A DNA stretch of 13,274 nucleotides from Streptomyces alboflavus (GTDB lineage: Bacteria > Actinomycetota > Actinomycetes > Streptomycetales > Streptomycetaceae): contig NZ_JNXT01000111.1 of the NCBI RefSeq assembly GCF_000716675.1, positions 1-13,274 on the forward strand, in the 5' to 3' direction. Positions 7,459 through 13,274 of the stretch are shown here, in pieces. Each line of letters opens with the position of its first letter. Position 1 is the stretch's first letter. Under the pieces are notes generated by a model. The model searched no databases. It had not been told where the DNA came from and saw only the letters and a list, made by a program, of their open reading frames with translations. The position numbers and the translations under genes were made by a program.

Positions 7459-8658
7459 TCACTGCCGCCCGCTCCGCGCGGGGGTGGTGCCACAGAATTC
7501 GGCCTCGATGACGTTGGTATACAGCGTGCTGTCGGGCAGCCAGTCGCCGTTGATGTTGAAGGTCAGCCGGTGCGTGCCGTCCGTGGTGCTGGCCATGGCG
7601 GAAAGCGAGCCGTTGGTACGGCCGGTCTTACCGACCACCCGGACGCCGCAGGAGAGCTCCGCGAACTCAAGGCCAAGCCCGTACCCGGTGGCTTCTCCGT
7701 CCGGTACCTCCCGCAGCATTTCCTTCATCTGGGCCCGCGGCAGCAACGCACCGCGCAGCAGAGCGTGTTGAAAGCGATTGAGGTCGCCGGCGGTGGAGAT
7801 GATGTCTCCCGCTGCGCCGAGCCAGGTCATGTTCTGCTCGGTGGCGTCGATCACTTCGGCGTCGGGGGAGTCCTGGTGGAGACGGGAGTACCCGACGGGG
7901 TGAGGCGTGGGCAGCTGCGGTGTGGAGCCGGGAAACGACGTCCCGCGCAGGCCGAGCGGATTGATGATCCGCCGGGTGACCTCCTGGGCGTAGCTGTGAC
8001 CGGTCGCCTTCTCGATGACCATGCCGGCGATCACGTAGCCGGTGTTGGAGTACGCCGGCGAGTTCTCCGGGCGGGAGTGCGGCGGCTGTTTGAGCGCGGC
8101 CGCCACGAGCTCTTCGGGCGTGTAGGTGTCATAGCGGTGCGTCGGGAAGCCGAGGCCGGAGGAAGCATGGGCGATGACGGGGTCGTCGGTGTAGTTGGCG
8201 ATGCCGCTCGTGTGGTTGAGCAGGCTGCGCAGTGTGATCGTGCTGCCGTCGTACCCGTTGCCCTGGACCAGACCCGGCAGCCATCTCTCGACGGTGTCCT
8301 CCAGACTCAGCTTCCCTTCTGCTTCGAGCTGGAGCAGGACGGTCGCGATGAAGGTCTTGGTGATGCTGGCCCCGCGGAAGTGCTCGGCGGTGGACCGTTC
8401 GCGGTGCGTGGCGATGTCAGCGAATCCGGCCGTGGCGGACCAATTCCCCCTGCTGTCCTGGACCTTGGCGACGACGCCGGGCAGCTTCCCCTGCTCGACC
8501 AGCGCGCGCAACGCGACCCGGGTGGCCCGGTGCCCGTGATCTGCGTGCCCGTGATCTGCGGGCTGCGTAGCGTGCGCTGAGGGCGCGAGCGCGGCCGCTC
8601 CGAGCAGTACGACCGCGGCGACCGTGAGCGTGGTGGTACGTGGAGCCGGCTGCTTCAT
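7459..8658 (-). CDS. Secreted serine hydrolase, beta-lactamase class C / D-Ala-D-Ala carboxypeptidase type
   Basis: 399 residues from the ATG at 8656-8658, chosen over an in-frame TTG 15 nt upstream because GGAG lies 8 nt before this ATG. Residues 1-30 form a signal peptide (MKQPAPR, hydrophobic Ala/Val/Leu core, SAHA). The serine penicillin-recognising fold has all three motifs: SITK at 98-101 (nucleophile Ser98), YSN at 203-205, and KTG at 344-346. Streptomyces R61 DD-peptidase has HTG at the third site. It likely acts outside the membrane on peptidoglycan peptides or another ester/amide; family members also include esterases and beta-lactamases, so the substrate is open. A His-rich stretch (DHGHADHGH, 35-43) just after the signal peptide stems from a 15-bp tandem duplication and might bind metal. 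Cys337 and Cys389 could pair. Confidence 0.92.
   Translation of the reverse strand: MKQPAPRTTTLTVAAVVLLGAAALAPSAHATQPADHGHADHGHRATRVALRALVEQGKLPGVVAKVQDSRGNWSATAGFADIATHRERSTAEHFRGASITKTFIATVLLQLEAEGKLSLEDTVERWLPGLVQGNGYDGSTITLRSLLNHTSGIANYTDDPVIAHASSGLGFPTHRYDTYTPEELVAAALKQPPHSRPENSPAYSNTGYVIAGMVIEKATGHSYAQEVTRRIINPLGLRGTSFPGSTPQLPTPHPVGYSRLHQDSPDAEVIDATEQNMTWLGAAGDIISTAGDLNRFQHALLRGALLPRAQMKEMLREVPDGEATGYGLGLEFAELSCGVRVVGKTGRTNGSLSAMASTTDGTHRLTFNINGDWLPDSTLYTNVIEAEFCGTTPARSGRQ
8531..8560 (-). repeat. Perfect 15-bp tandem duplication encoding DHGHA
   Basis: TGCCCGTGATCTGCG occurs twice back to back (8531-8545, 8546-8560). On the minus strand it encodes the repeated His-rich stretch near the N-terminus of the mature serine hydrolase. 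It is in frame, consistent with slippage in a disordered segment. Confidence 0.9.
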
Positions 8659-8810
8659 GGGTGCTGTCTCCAAGTGATCGTCTCCAGCGGGGGCGCGTGT
8701 GCCCTTGTGGTCGATGGGACGTCGGCCTGGGGCTGTCGGGTTGTCCGCCGAGGGAGAGACGGGGACCGTGGTACTACACGAACGGGACCAGGGGCCTACA
8801 CACCGGGCCC

Positions 8811-8864
8811 GCCCACCCCACTGGGCCTGCTCACCGCACCGGGTTCGTCCACCCCACCGGACGC
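8811..8864. repeat. Three imperfect 18-bp tandem repeats
   Basis: GCCCACCCCACTGGGCCT, GCTCACCGCACCGGGTTC and GTCCACCCCACCGGACGC follow one another without a gap, in the spacer upstream of the serine hydrolase. In one + frame they read as a hexapeptide (A/V)-H-(P/R)-T-G-x, but that frame has no plausible start or family match. Confidence 0.7.
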
Positions 8865-8882
8865 GGCCAACCGGGCCGTGGG

Positions 8883-8958
8883 CTGGGCCCGGTCGTTTCG
8901 TCGCCAGCCGACCCGGCTCCGGGTCGCGCCGATCCGGACTGGGCCCGGTCGTTTCGTC
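8883..8958. repeat. 20-bp direct repeat, 56-bp period
   Basis: CTGGGCCCGGTCGTTTCGTC is present exactly at 8883-8902 and 8939-8958, with partial similarity on both flanks. Together with the 18-bp repeats it makes up much of the 8659-9015 spacer. No gene is supported in this spacer. Confidence 0.85.
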
Positions 8959-9015
8959 ACCGGCCCGTCCGGCCTCGACCCGCGCAGGACCTCCGCTGAC
9001 CTCACCGGTATCCGC

Positions 9016-9474
9016 CTACCGACCGACGAAGGCCCTACCGCTCGGGCGCCACCGCATCCAGAGGTCACCCCCGTCGAGCCGATAGCGGTCCCCGTCGTCC
9101 AACCGCACCTCGCCCAACAGCCGCCGAACACCCTCGGGCGCCTGACGGTGCGGCGCGAGAAGCAGCGTCAGTTCGTCATAGCGGGCATCGCCCCCGCCGA
9201 TCGCCGGATCCTCATCCCTCCCGGCATCGGAAACCTCATACCGGACGTAGATCGCCCACTGCTCACGCTCCATCGCCACTGCCGCCTCACCCGCGGGCCA
9301 CACGTCATACGCGTCGGCCACATTGCCCGGCTCGTAGTCCCAGCCTTCGAAGTAGTGCGGGACGCCACCGATGACCGCGAGTCCTTTCCGGGGCCCGTCG
9401 TACCACTCCAGGACGGCGAACGCCCGCTCGAAACCATCCGCGATGAGCTGCTGCTCGCTCCAGGGCCGAGACAC
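9016..9474 (-). CDS. Hypothetical protein, 152 aa, soluble
   Basis: The frame starts at GTG (9472-9474) and ends in TAG. The sequence looks like a real folded protein: WSEQQLIADGFERAFAVLEW near the start (5-24), then WYDGPRKG (24-31), GGVPHYFEGWDYE (36-48), AYDVWPAG (55-62), REQWAIYVRYE (70-80) and DARYDEL (96-102). It is acidic and Trp/Tyr-rich, with no signal peptide or membrane segment. I recall similar motifs in uncharacterised Streptomyces proteins but no assigned function. The start is uncertain because no strong Shine-Dalgarno precedes the GTG. It is in the same direction as the flanking minus genes, but gaps of 357 and 151 bp argue against a tight operon. Confidence 0.75.
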   Translation of the reverse strand: MSRPWSEQQLIADGFERAFAVLEWYDGPRKGLAVIGGVPHYFEGWDYEPGNVADAYDVWPAGEAAVAMEREQWAIYVRYEVSDAGRDEDPAIGGGDARYDELTLLLAPHRQAPEGVRRLLGEVRLDDGDRYRLDGGDLWMRWRPSGRAFVGR

Positions 9475-9625
9475 GCCGGCAGACTACCGACCGCCGACCT
9501 CTGCCTCCACAAGCACGACCCACAGCCGGAGCACCACAGACGATCATGCACGTGAGTGAGCCAGACACACTCCAGCCCACAGCCACAAGCAACCTCAGGC
9601 GCCCGTGCCGCTAGCAGGCAGCCAC

Positions 9626-10006
9626 TCAGCGCCGCGGCACCCTCACACGCTCCAGAGCCTTGCCGGCGGCAAGGTAGCCAGCGACCTTGAAAGCGAGCTC
9701 GTGGGAGCCGAAAGTGTCAGCGCGGGCATACCGCAGCACGACCCGGGCCGCGATGACGATTCCGTGCTCAGCCAGACCCAAGTACTCCTCAATCCCCGCA
9801 GCGGCAGCAGCGAAGAAACGAGGAAGATCCTCAGCGGGTTCATAACCCACAGCCAGCCCGTCCGCTGCCACGAAAACGAAACCGTCAGCCGCAGGCTCGA
9901 AATCCACCTCGATCTCCGCGAAATGCGGCGCACAGCTCTGCTTCTGATGCAGCACACGCACACCGCGGATCGGGTACGGCGGAAACCGCAGCGTCGCTGA
10001 CCTCAT
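9626..10006 (-). CDS. Stand-alone EF-G domain IV-like protein
   Basis: A 126-residue protein resembling only domain IV of translation elongation factor G and ribosomal-protection GTPases. HQKQSCAPHFAEIEVDFEP (20-38) corresponds to the domain IV opening (K-Q-x-G-G-x-G-Q-F-x-x-V-x-x-x-x-E-P), and FGSHELAFKVAGYLAAGKAL (99-118) to the conserved V-D-S-S-E-x-A-F-K-x-A closing segment. No GTPase domain is present, so it is not a translation factor by itself. A ribosome- or RNA-related role is possible, but function is unknown. The ATG at 10004-10006 has only a weak Shine-Dalgarno. It is divergent from the AraC gene, sharing a 188-bp spacer. Confidence 0.75.
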   Translation of the reverse strand: MRSATLRFPPYPIRGVRVLHQKQSCAPHFAEIEVDFEPAADGFVFVAADGLAVGYEPAEDLPRFFAAAAAGIEEYLGLAEHGIVIAARVVLRYARADTFGSHELAFKVAGYLAAGKALERVRVPRR

Positions 10007-10194
10007 ACCAGCACGCTACCCGCTGCCCACCTCGCCGACCTCACCACGGACCACAAGCACCTCTGCGGAACAGCCCCGCGCACCCCCCGACCACCACGAC
10101 CGCTACCCCGCGCCGGGCCGCCCCGCACCCAACACCAACGCGTCAATGCCACCATGCGAAGGCGAGCCGCGAGGCAAGTGCAGCACCGCAGACA

Positions 10195-11205
10195 ATGACC
10201 CATCAGAAAGGCGCCTCCGCCACCGTGTCGCCACTGCTACGCGAACACCTCATCACCAGATCCGAAACCCCCGCCGACCTCCTCAACGCCACCGCCCGCC
10301 TGTTCGACGGCGCGGTCACCACCTCACCCCTGGACACCCCGAGCAACGGCCCACACGAACTACGCGGCATCACCGCACACGACTTCGCGGTCGGCTACTT
10401 CGCCTCCCCCCTCGCAGTACGCGTCACCTCCACCCAAACCCGCAGCCCCGGCTCCTACTTCCTCAACATCGGCATCCACGGCACCCTCACCGCATCACGC
10501 AACAACCGCAGAACGACCCTCGACGAAACCACCGCCGGGATCATCAACCCCACAGACACCCAAGAACTACGCCCCCTGCACAACCAGCAGACACACTTCC
10601 TGGGCCTGCGCATCGACGCCACCCTGATCAACCAGGAACTCACCACACTGACCGGCCACCCCCCGGCCTCCACCGTGCGCTTCGACTTCCCCCTCGACCT
10701 GACCAGCCCCAAAGGCAGGACCCTGCGACTCCTCGTCCACTCCCTCCTCGAACAACTGGACTCACAAGACCCCCTCTTCCAACGCGCAGAACTACAACGC
10801 AGCCAACTCCGCTGCCTCGTCACCGCCCTGCTCCTGGCCCAGCCACACACCCACACCGACCAACTCCACAACAACCGACAACCCACCCACCCACACCCCC
10901 TACGAAAAGCCCTGGCATTCATCGAAGCAAACCTCACCGACCACATCAGCCTCGACACCATCGCCACCGCCGCGCACTGCAGCCCCCGGACCCTGAACTC
11001 CGCATTCCGCAACCAGCTCGGCCTCTCACCCATGTCCTACGTCCGCAACCGCCGCCTCGACCGAATCCGCGAGGACATCCTCACCTCCACCGACCCCGTC
11101 GGCACGATCGCCTACCGATGGGGCATCACCCACCTGGGCCGCTTCGCCGCCCAGTACCGCGACCGCTTCGCCGAACTCCCCTCCGACACCACAACCCACA
11201 GATAA
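10195..11205 (+). CDS. AraC-family transcriptional regulator
   Basis: A 336-residue regulator with a cupin-like N-terminal sensing region of the AraC_binding_2 type (~40-215) and a C-terminal double helix-turn-helix. HTH 1 is SLDTIATAAHCSPRTLNSAF (252-271); HTH 2 spans about 299-330 with GTIAYRWGITHLGRFAAQYR (303-322) and the family-typical R-F-A-E-L-P-S ending. The ligand is unknown. The start is uncertain: the ATG at 10195 lacks a good Shine-Dalgarno, and a GTG at 10225 is an alternative. The coding strand is markedly C-rich and G-poor even for this window. It is divergent from the EF-G-like gene, which may be its target (location only), and convergent with the LysM/SLT gene. Confidence 0.93.
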   Translation: MTHQKGASATVSPLLREHLITRSETPADLLNATARLFDGAVTTSPLDTPSNGPHELRGITAHDFAVGYFASPLAVRVTSTQTRSPGSYFLNIGIHGTLTASRNNRRTTLDETTAGIINPTDTQELRPLHNQQTHFLGLRIDATLINQELTTLTGHPPASTVRFDFPLDLTSPKGRTLRLLVHSLLEQLDSQDPLFQRAELQRSQLRCLVTALLLAQPHTHTDQLHNNRQPTHPHPLRKALAFIEANLTDHISLDTIATAAHCSPRTLNSAFRNQLGLSPMSYVRNRRLDRIREDILTSTDPVGTIAYRWGITHLGRFAAQYRDRFAELPSDTTTHR

Positions 11206-11282
11206 CCCCGCCACCCCACCCACCCGCGAACAGAAGAGAAGGCCAACTACCCTGCTGCCCCACACACGTTGAGGCACAACCC

Positions 11283-12017
11283 TCAGTACGGGCCGTTGAC
11301 GTTGTCGATCGAACCGTAACGAGCAGCCGCATAATTACAAGCCGCGGTGATGTTCGCGACCGGGTCGAAACTGTCCGCCGACGTCCCCGGCAGACGGTAA
11401 GCAGCAAAAGTCGGGTCAATGACCTGCAAGAGCCCCTTGGACGGCGTCCCCGCAGCAGCGTTCGAGTCCCAGTTATTGGTGGCCAGCGGGTTCCCGGAAG
11501 ACTCACGCATGATGTTGCGGTGAATACCCTCATAGGAACCGGGGATGCCATGCTGCGCCAGGATGTCGAGTGACTCCTTGATCCAGCCGTCCAGGTCGTT
11601 GGTGTAGGCCTTCTTCGCCGGGGCAGCGGCGGGCTCGGCGGCGAGCGCACCGTCACGCTCGGAGCGGTCCGCCCGCCCACTGGAGGCGGCCGGCCCCTTC
11701 TCGCCGAGGGTGAGCTTGAGACCCGGACGGATCATCCCCGGGTCATCACCCAGAGTGCCGCGGTTGTCCTCGTAGAGCTTCTTCCAGCCACCACTCAGGG
11801 AGTGCTCCCGGGCGATCTTGGAGAGAGAGTCACCCGCGACGACCACGTAGGTCTTGGGCGCCGCAGCGGGCTGAGCGACCGTGCCGGACTGCGCCGCGGC
11901 GGCGTCGGCCGCACCGAGCACCGGGAGCGCGAGCACGGCGCCGCCGGTGCCTGCGACGGCGATACCCCGGGCGAGCGGGCTGGACTTGGGGCGACGGTGC
12001 TTTCCCTTTGCGGGCAT
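11283..12017 (-). CDS. Secreted LysM and transglycosylase-SLT domain protein (cell-wall hydrolase)
   Basis: 244 residues from the ATG at 12015-12017, with AGAGGA (12025-12030) 7 nt before it. Residues 1-42 are a long signal peptide (MPAKGKHRRPK, then an Ala/Gly/Leu core ending ADAAAA). A LysM domain follows at 56-105 (TYVVVAGDSLSKIAREHSL... IRPGLKLTL), which binds glycan strands of peptidoglycan. After an Ala/Pro linker comes an SLT/lytic-transglycosylase domain at ~145-244, with the catalytic-type Glu172 in IMRESSGNP, GLLQVIDPTF (195-204) and NYAAARYGSI. It probably cleaves peptidoglycan outside the membrane during growth or germination. The upstream c-di-AMP riboswitch suits a cell-wall remodelling gene. 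It is related in layout to Rpf/Swl-type Streptomyces proteins, but the domain is SLT, not Rpf. Confidence 0.95.
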   Translation of the reverse strand: MPAKGKHRRPKSSPLARGIAVAGTGGAVLALPVLGAADAAAAQSGTVAQPAAAPKTYVVVAGDSLSKIAREHSLSGGWKKLYEDNRGTLGDDPGMIRPGLKLTLGEKGPAASSGRADRSERDGALAAEPAAAPAKKAYTNDLDGWIKESLDILAQHGIPGSYEGIHRNIMRESSGNPLATNNWDSNAAAGTPSKGLLQVIDPTFAAYRLPGTSADSFDPVANITAACNYAAARYGSIDNVNGPY

Positions 12018-12032
12018 GACGAATTCCTCTCC

Positions 12033-12160
12033 GTCGCCTACGAGGTGAGCTGTCGGGTTCGGACGGGAGATGTCCGGTCGCAGTGCGCGTGCGACTTCAC
12101 CCCGAGCCGATCCGAAATCCGGGCCGGCGTCTTACCTGGGTCCCCCGCTCCTGCCGTGGG
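12033..12160 (-). ncRNA. c-di-AMP riboswitch (ydaO/yuaA type) in the LysM/SLT gene leader
   Basis: Minus-strand leader ending 16 nt before the start codon. The conserved ydaO pieces occur in order: GGCAGGAGCGGGGGACCCAG (12137-12156), CGGCTCGGGGTGAAGTCGC, a variable stem, then GTCCGAACCCGACAGCTCAC followed by CTCGTAGGCG (down to 12035). This class binds cyclic di-AMP and is known upstream of Streptomyces cell-wall hydrolase genes (rpfA and relatives), where the ligand lowers expression by attenuation. Exact ends are approximate. Confidence 0.88.
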
Positions 12161-12224
12161 TGAGTGAGTGGATGAAGGATTCCGGACAGCGGCAGGATTC
12201 GGCGTTCCATCCGGATTGACGGTG

Positions 12225-12254
12225 ACGTTAGGCGAGAAAGCCCGGACGGAACAA
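12225..12254 (-). promoter_or_regulatory. Candidate promoter for the riboswitch/LysM transcript
   Basis: On the minus strand TTGTTC (12249-12254) and TAACGT (12225-12230) are spaced 18 bp apart and lie about 65 bp before the riboswitch. Both match the housekeeping consensus only partly, so this is a tentative assignment. Confidence 0.3.
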
Positions 12255-12460
12255 GGCCAGAAATCAAATAGTGAATGATCGAGGCTCATCCCTGAGCGCC
12301 GCGTCCCCTCACCTCCTTTGATCGAAAAGCCCAACTTTCTTTACGCAGAACGAAAGTGTGCTCGCCGACTCCCGGAGCCGTGCCCCTCTGTGTGACTCAT
12401 TTCACCGAATGGGGTACGAGCTGGAATGAAGGTCGGGGGATATCAGAGCATGCTTTTTCG

Positions 12461-12484
12461 TGCCTGTATTCCGCAATACAGGCA
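12461..12484. promoter_or_regulatory. Perfect 10-bp palindromic hairpin
   Basis: TGCCTGTATT (12461-12470) and AATACAGGCA (12475-12484) flank a 4-nt CCGC spacer. It could be an operator for the riboswitch transcript promoter or a + strand unit, or a transcript hairpin. No T-run follows on either strand. Confidence 0.5.
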
Positions 12485-12526
12485 GTGGTTCATGTACGCG
12501 ACGAATGACTAAAGAGGTATCTTTTC

Positions 12527-12595
12527 ATGCGTAAATGGACATTGCGCGAGGGTGGCAACCGGGCTCTGCCGGCATCAGCGAGGCAGCGGGCCTGA
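12527..12595 (+). CDS. Possible 22-residue leader peptide
   Basis: The ATG at 12527 is preceded by AAAGAGG (GAGG 12514-12517, 9 nt away) and reads MRKWTLREGGNRALPASARQ, then RA and TGA. An even shorter frame (MYATND, 12492-12512) ends just before that Shine-Dalgarno. The good spacing is the only support. No homologue is recognised, and no larger gene follows that it could regulate. Confidence 0.2.
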   Translation: MRKWTLREGGNRALPASARQRA

Positions 12596-12881
12596 CCAGT
12601 GAGGGTTCGGCGGCGCGGCGAGGCCAACGAGCCGTGTGCGCGGGCCACACACCCGAACACTGCGAAACGGGCCGTACGAGGCCGTGGTGCGGGGCGGAGC
12701 AGGTTCCGGAGCCCAGCACGACGGCCGTTCAGAAGCGAGACCGAACCGGCGCGGGCAGTGGCTGCTCGGGCGACTGGACGCGAAACCGGAGGAGCCGTGC
12801 CAGAAGACTGAGCCCTGGTGACACCCACTCAGCGGATGTCACCTTGCATGAGCGGTATGAGAAAGGGAGCCAACTGGCCGC

Positions 12882-13055
12882 ATGCCAAAGAATCCTGACT
12901 CGTTTCTGGTATCGATTTTCGACACAGAAAAGCGGTTTCCCAATGGGGTTAGAGGGTCCTTGCGCGAGGAATTGACGAGATATCAGAAATGGGGAATCGA
13001 AAAGAATCTGACGGTCTTTCAGTTCCACGGAGAACCCAGAGAAAGGCGAATCTGA
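12882..13055 (+). CDS. Possible 57-residue hypothetical protein with atypical codon use
   Basis: ATG (12882) to TGA (13053-13055), beginning MPKNPDSFLVSIFDTEKRF and ending PRERRI. The composition is protein-like (mixed hydrophobic, charged and aromatic residues; 3 Trp/Tyr, 5 Phe). By hand count only about 56% of codons end in G or C, and rare AGA codons appear three times, unlike every other gene here. That suggests recent transfer or a non-coding stretch. AAAGGGAG (12862-12869) is a possible Shine-Dalgarno, at a long 12-nt spacing. The stop lies inside a perfect 9-bp hairpin. No family recognised. Confidence 0.3.
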   Translation: MPKNPDSFLVSIFDTEKRFPNGVRGSLREELTRYQKWGIEKNLTVFQFHGEPRERRI

Positions 13056-13070
13056 CTACATGTCAGATTC
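13048..13070. repeat. Perfect 9-bp inverted repeat GAATCTGAC / GTCAGATTC
   Basis: The arms at 13048-13056 and 13062-13070 flank a 5-nt TACAT loop. A third copy of GAATCTGAC lies at 13004-13012. It may terminate the preceding small ORF or be the innermost palindrome of the terminal array. Confidence 0.7.
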
Positions 13071-13117
13071 ACTGGGAAAAGCCGAATACCGAAGAGGCCC
13101 GATCCTGTAGCCAGCCG

Positions 13118-13274
13118 CAGGAATTCGCGGAGCGAATTCCTGGACCGAATCGCGGAGCGATTCGGTTGCCGGGCAACGGAGTTGACCGGCGTCGGCCCCG
13201 GAGGGGCCGACCGAGCGCGCGGAGCGGCGCTCGGTTCCGCCGCGTAGCGGCGGCGCGTCGTGTCCGCGGAGCGG
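13118..13274 (+). repeat. Array of palindromes with GNA triloops: candidate linear-replicon telomere
   Basis: Successive hairpins, all read on the + strand: CAGGAATTCGC-GGA-GCGAATTCCTG (13118-13142, 11-bp stem); ACCGAATCGC-GGA-GCGATTCGGT (13144-13166, 10 bp); a weaker GTTGC-CGG-GCAAC (13165-13177); GTCGGCCCC-GGA-GGGGCCGAC (13191-13211, 9 bp); ACCGAGCGC with GCGCTCGGT (13210-13235) enclosing GC-GGA-GC plus one bulged G; CCGCCGC-GTA-GCGGCGG (13237-13253, 7 bp); and CCGC-GGA-GCGG (13264-13274), which closes on the last base. Streptomyces telomeres are known to carry dense palindromes over about 150-170 bp with GNA loops on the 3' strand, folding by sheared G-A pairs. The first bases differ from the archetypal telomere. 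Confidence 0.65.

Larger units (their letters stand above)
8659..9015. other. Repeat-rich intergenic spacer
   Basis: This spacer lies between two minus-strand genes. It contains the hydrolase Shine-Dalgarno at its left edge, three 18-bp repeats and a pair of 20-bp direct repeats. I see no convincing promoter or coding frame; open frames through it have arbitrary composition. Confidence 0.5.
12340..12881. other. Intergenic region without a confident gene
   Basis: The left part (to about 12535) is visibly less GC-rich than the rest of the window. It contains the 10-bp palindrome and two very short frames. A 7-bp hairpin (GGTGACA 12817-12823 with TGTCACC 12837-12843) lies near the right. Longer open frames on either strand show no motifs or convincing starts. 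Confidence 0.5.

Noticed and set aside
6839..7462. 207-codon minus frame upstream of the secreted protein
   Set aside because: It contains half of the frameshifted transposase relic within otherwise arbitrary sequence, so it is treated as a pseudogene fragment only.
7405..8580. 391-codon + frame opposite the serine hydrolase
   Set aside because: The hydrolase frame carries all three active-site motifs, and the + frame is its shadow.
8674..9555. + frame covering the repeat spacer and the antisense of the 152-aa protein
   Set aside because: It crosses repeats and lies opposite a more protein-like frame. No motif and no convincing start.
10146..11573. 475-codon + frame overlapping the AraC gene
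   Set aside because: Pro/His/Arg-rich out-of-frame translation, whereas the 10195-11205 frame has a clear double HTH.
12038..12334. 98-codon minus frame in the LysM gene leader
   Set aside because: It runs through the riboswitch, the Shine-Dalgarno spacing is wrong, and there is no family similarity.
12535..12975. 146-codon + frame and its minus counterpart at 12490-12828
   Set aside because: No motif, no Shine-Dalgarno and unstructured composition. It overlaps the hairpin at 12817-12843 and the more protein-like small ORF from 12882.
13118..13274. CRISPR array or REP/BOX-type dispersed repeat as explanation of the palindromes
   Set aside because: Units differ in stem sequence and length and have no equal spacers. 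Only the triloop is shared, which fits a telomere better.

Overview
The window looks like Streptomyces or a close relative. GC is very high, coding strands favour G/C at third positions, and GTG starts occur. The gene families also fit: NRPS with MbtH partner, Tat/Sec-type secreted proteins, and a LysM/SLT cell-wall enzyme behind a ydaO-type leader. The right edge (about 13118-13274) is a dense run of short palindromes with GNA triloops, as seen at the telomeres of Streptomyces linear replicons. The last palindrome closes exactly on the final base, so this may be the physical end of a linear chromosome or plasmid. That is inferred, not proven.

Layout. (1) 1-6025, + strand: the 3' end of a nonribosomal peptide synthetase biosynthetic operon. 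A large NRPS gene enters from the left (end of an A domain, PCP, then a complete C-A-PCP-E module). It is followed by a short ATGA-overlapping reading frame of doubtful reality, an MbtH-like protein and a GNAT acetyltransferase. A 13-bp perfect inverted repeat after the GNAT probably closes the unit. The NRPS ends in an epimerisation domain with no thioesterase, so its D-configured intermediate must pass to a protein encoded elsewhere. (2) 6116-8658: a small L7/L12-CTD-like protein (+), a small secreted four-cysteine protein (-), a decayed IS transposase fragment (-), and a secreted class C beta-lactamase/DD-peptidase-type serine hydrolase (-) with a strong hairpin terminator. (3) 8659-10006: a repeat-rich spacer, an unrecognised hypothetical protein (-) and a stand-alone EF-G domain IV-like protein (-). 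(4) 10195-12340: an AraC-family regulator (+) convergent with a LysM plus SLT-domain secreted protein (-), whose leader carries a c-di-AMP (ydaO) riboswitch. (5) 12340-13274: a lower-GC stretch with no confident gene, one possible 57-residue ORF with atypical codon use, several hairpins, and the terminal palindrome array.

Regions 2-4 look like ordinary accessory chromosome-arm content with no evident functional link to the NRPS. The most unusual element is the terminal palindrome array. It uses the GNA-loop architecture of Streptomyces telomeres, but its bases do not match the archetypal telomere as I remember it. Gene calls rest on translated motifs. No database search was run.
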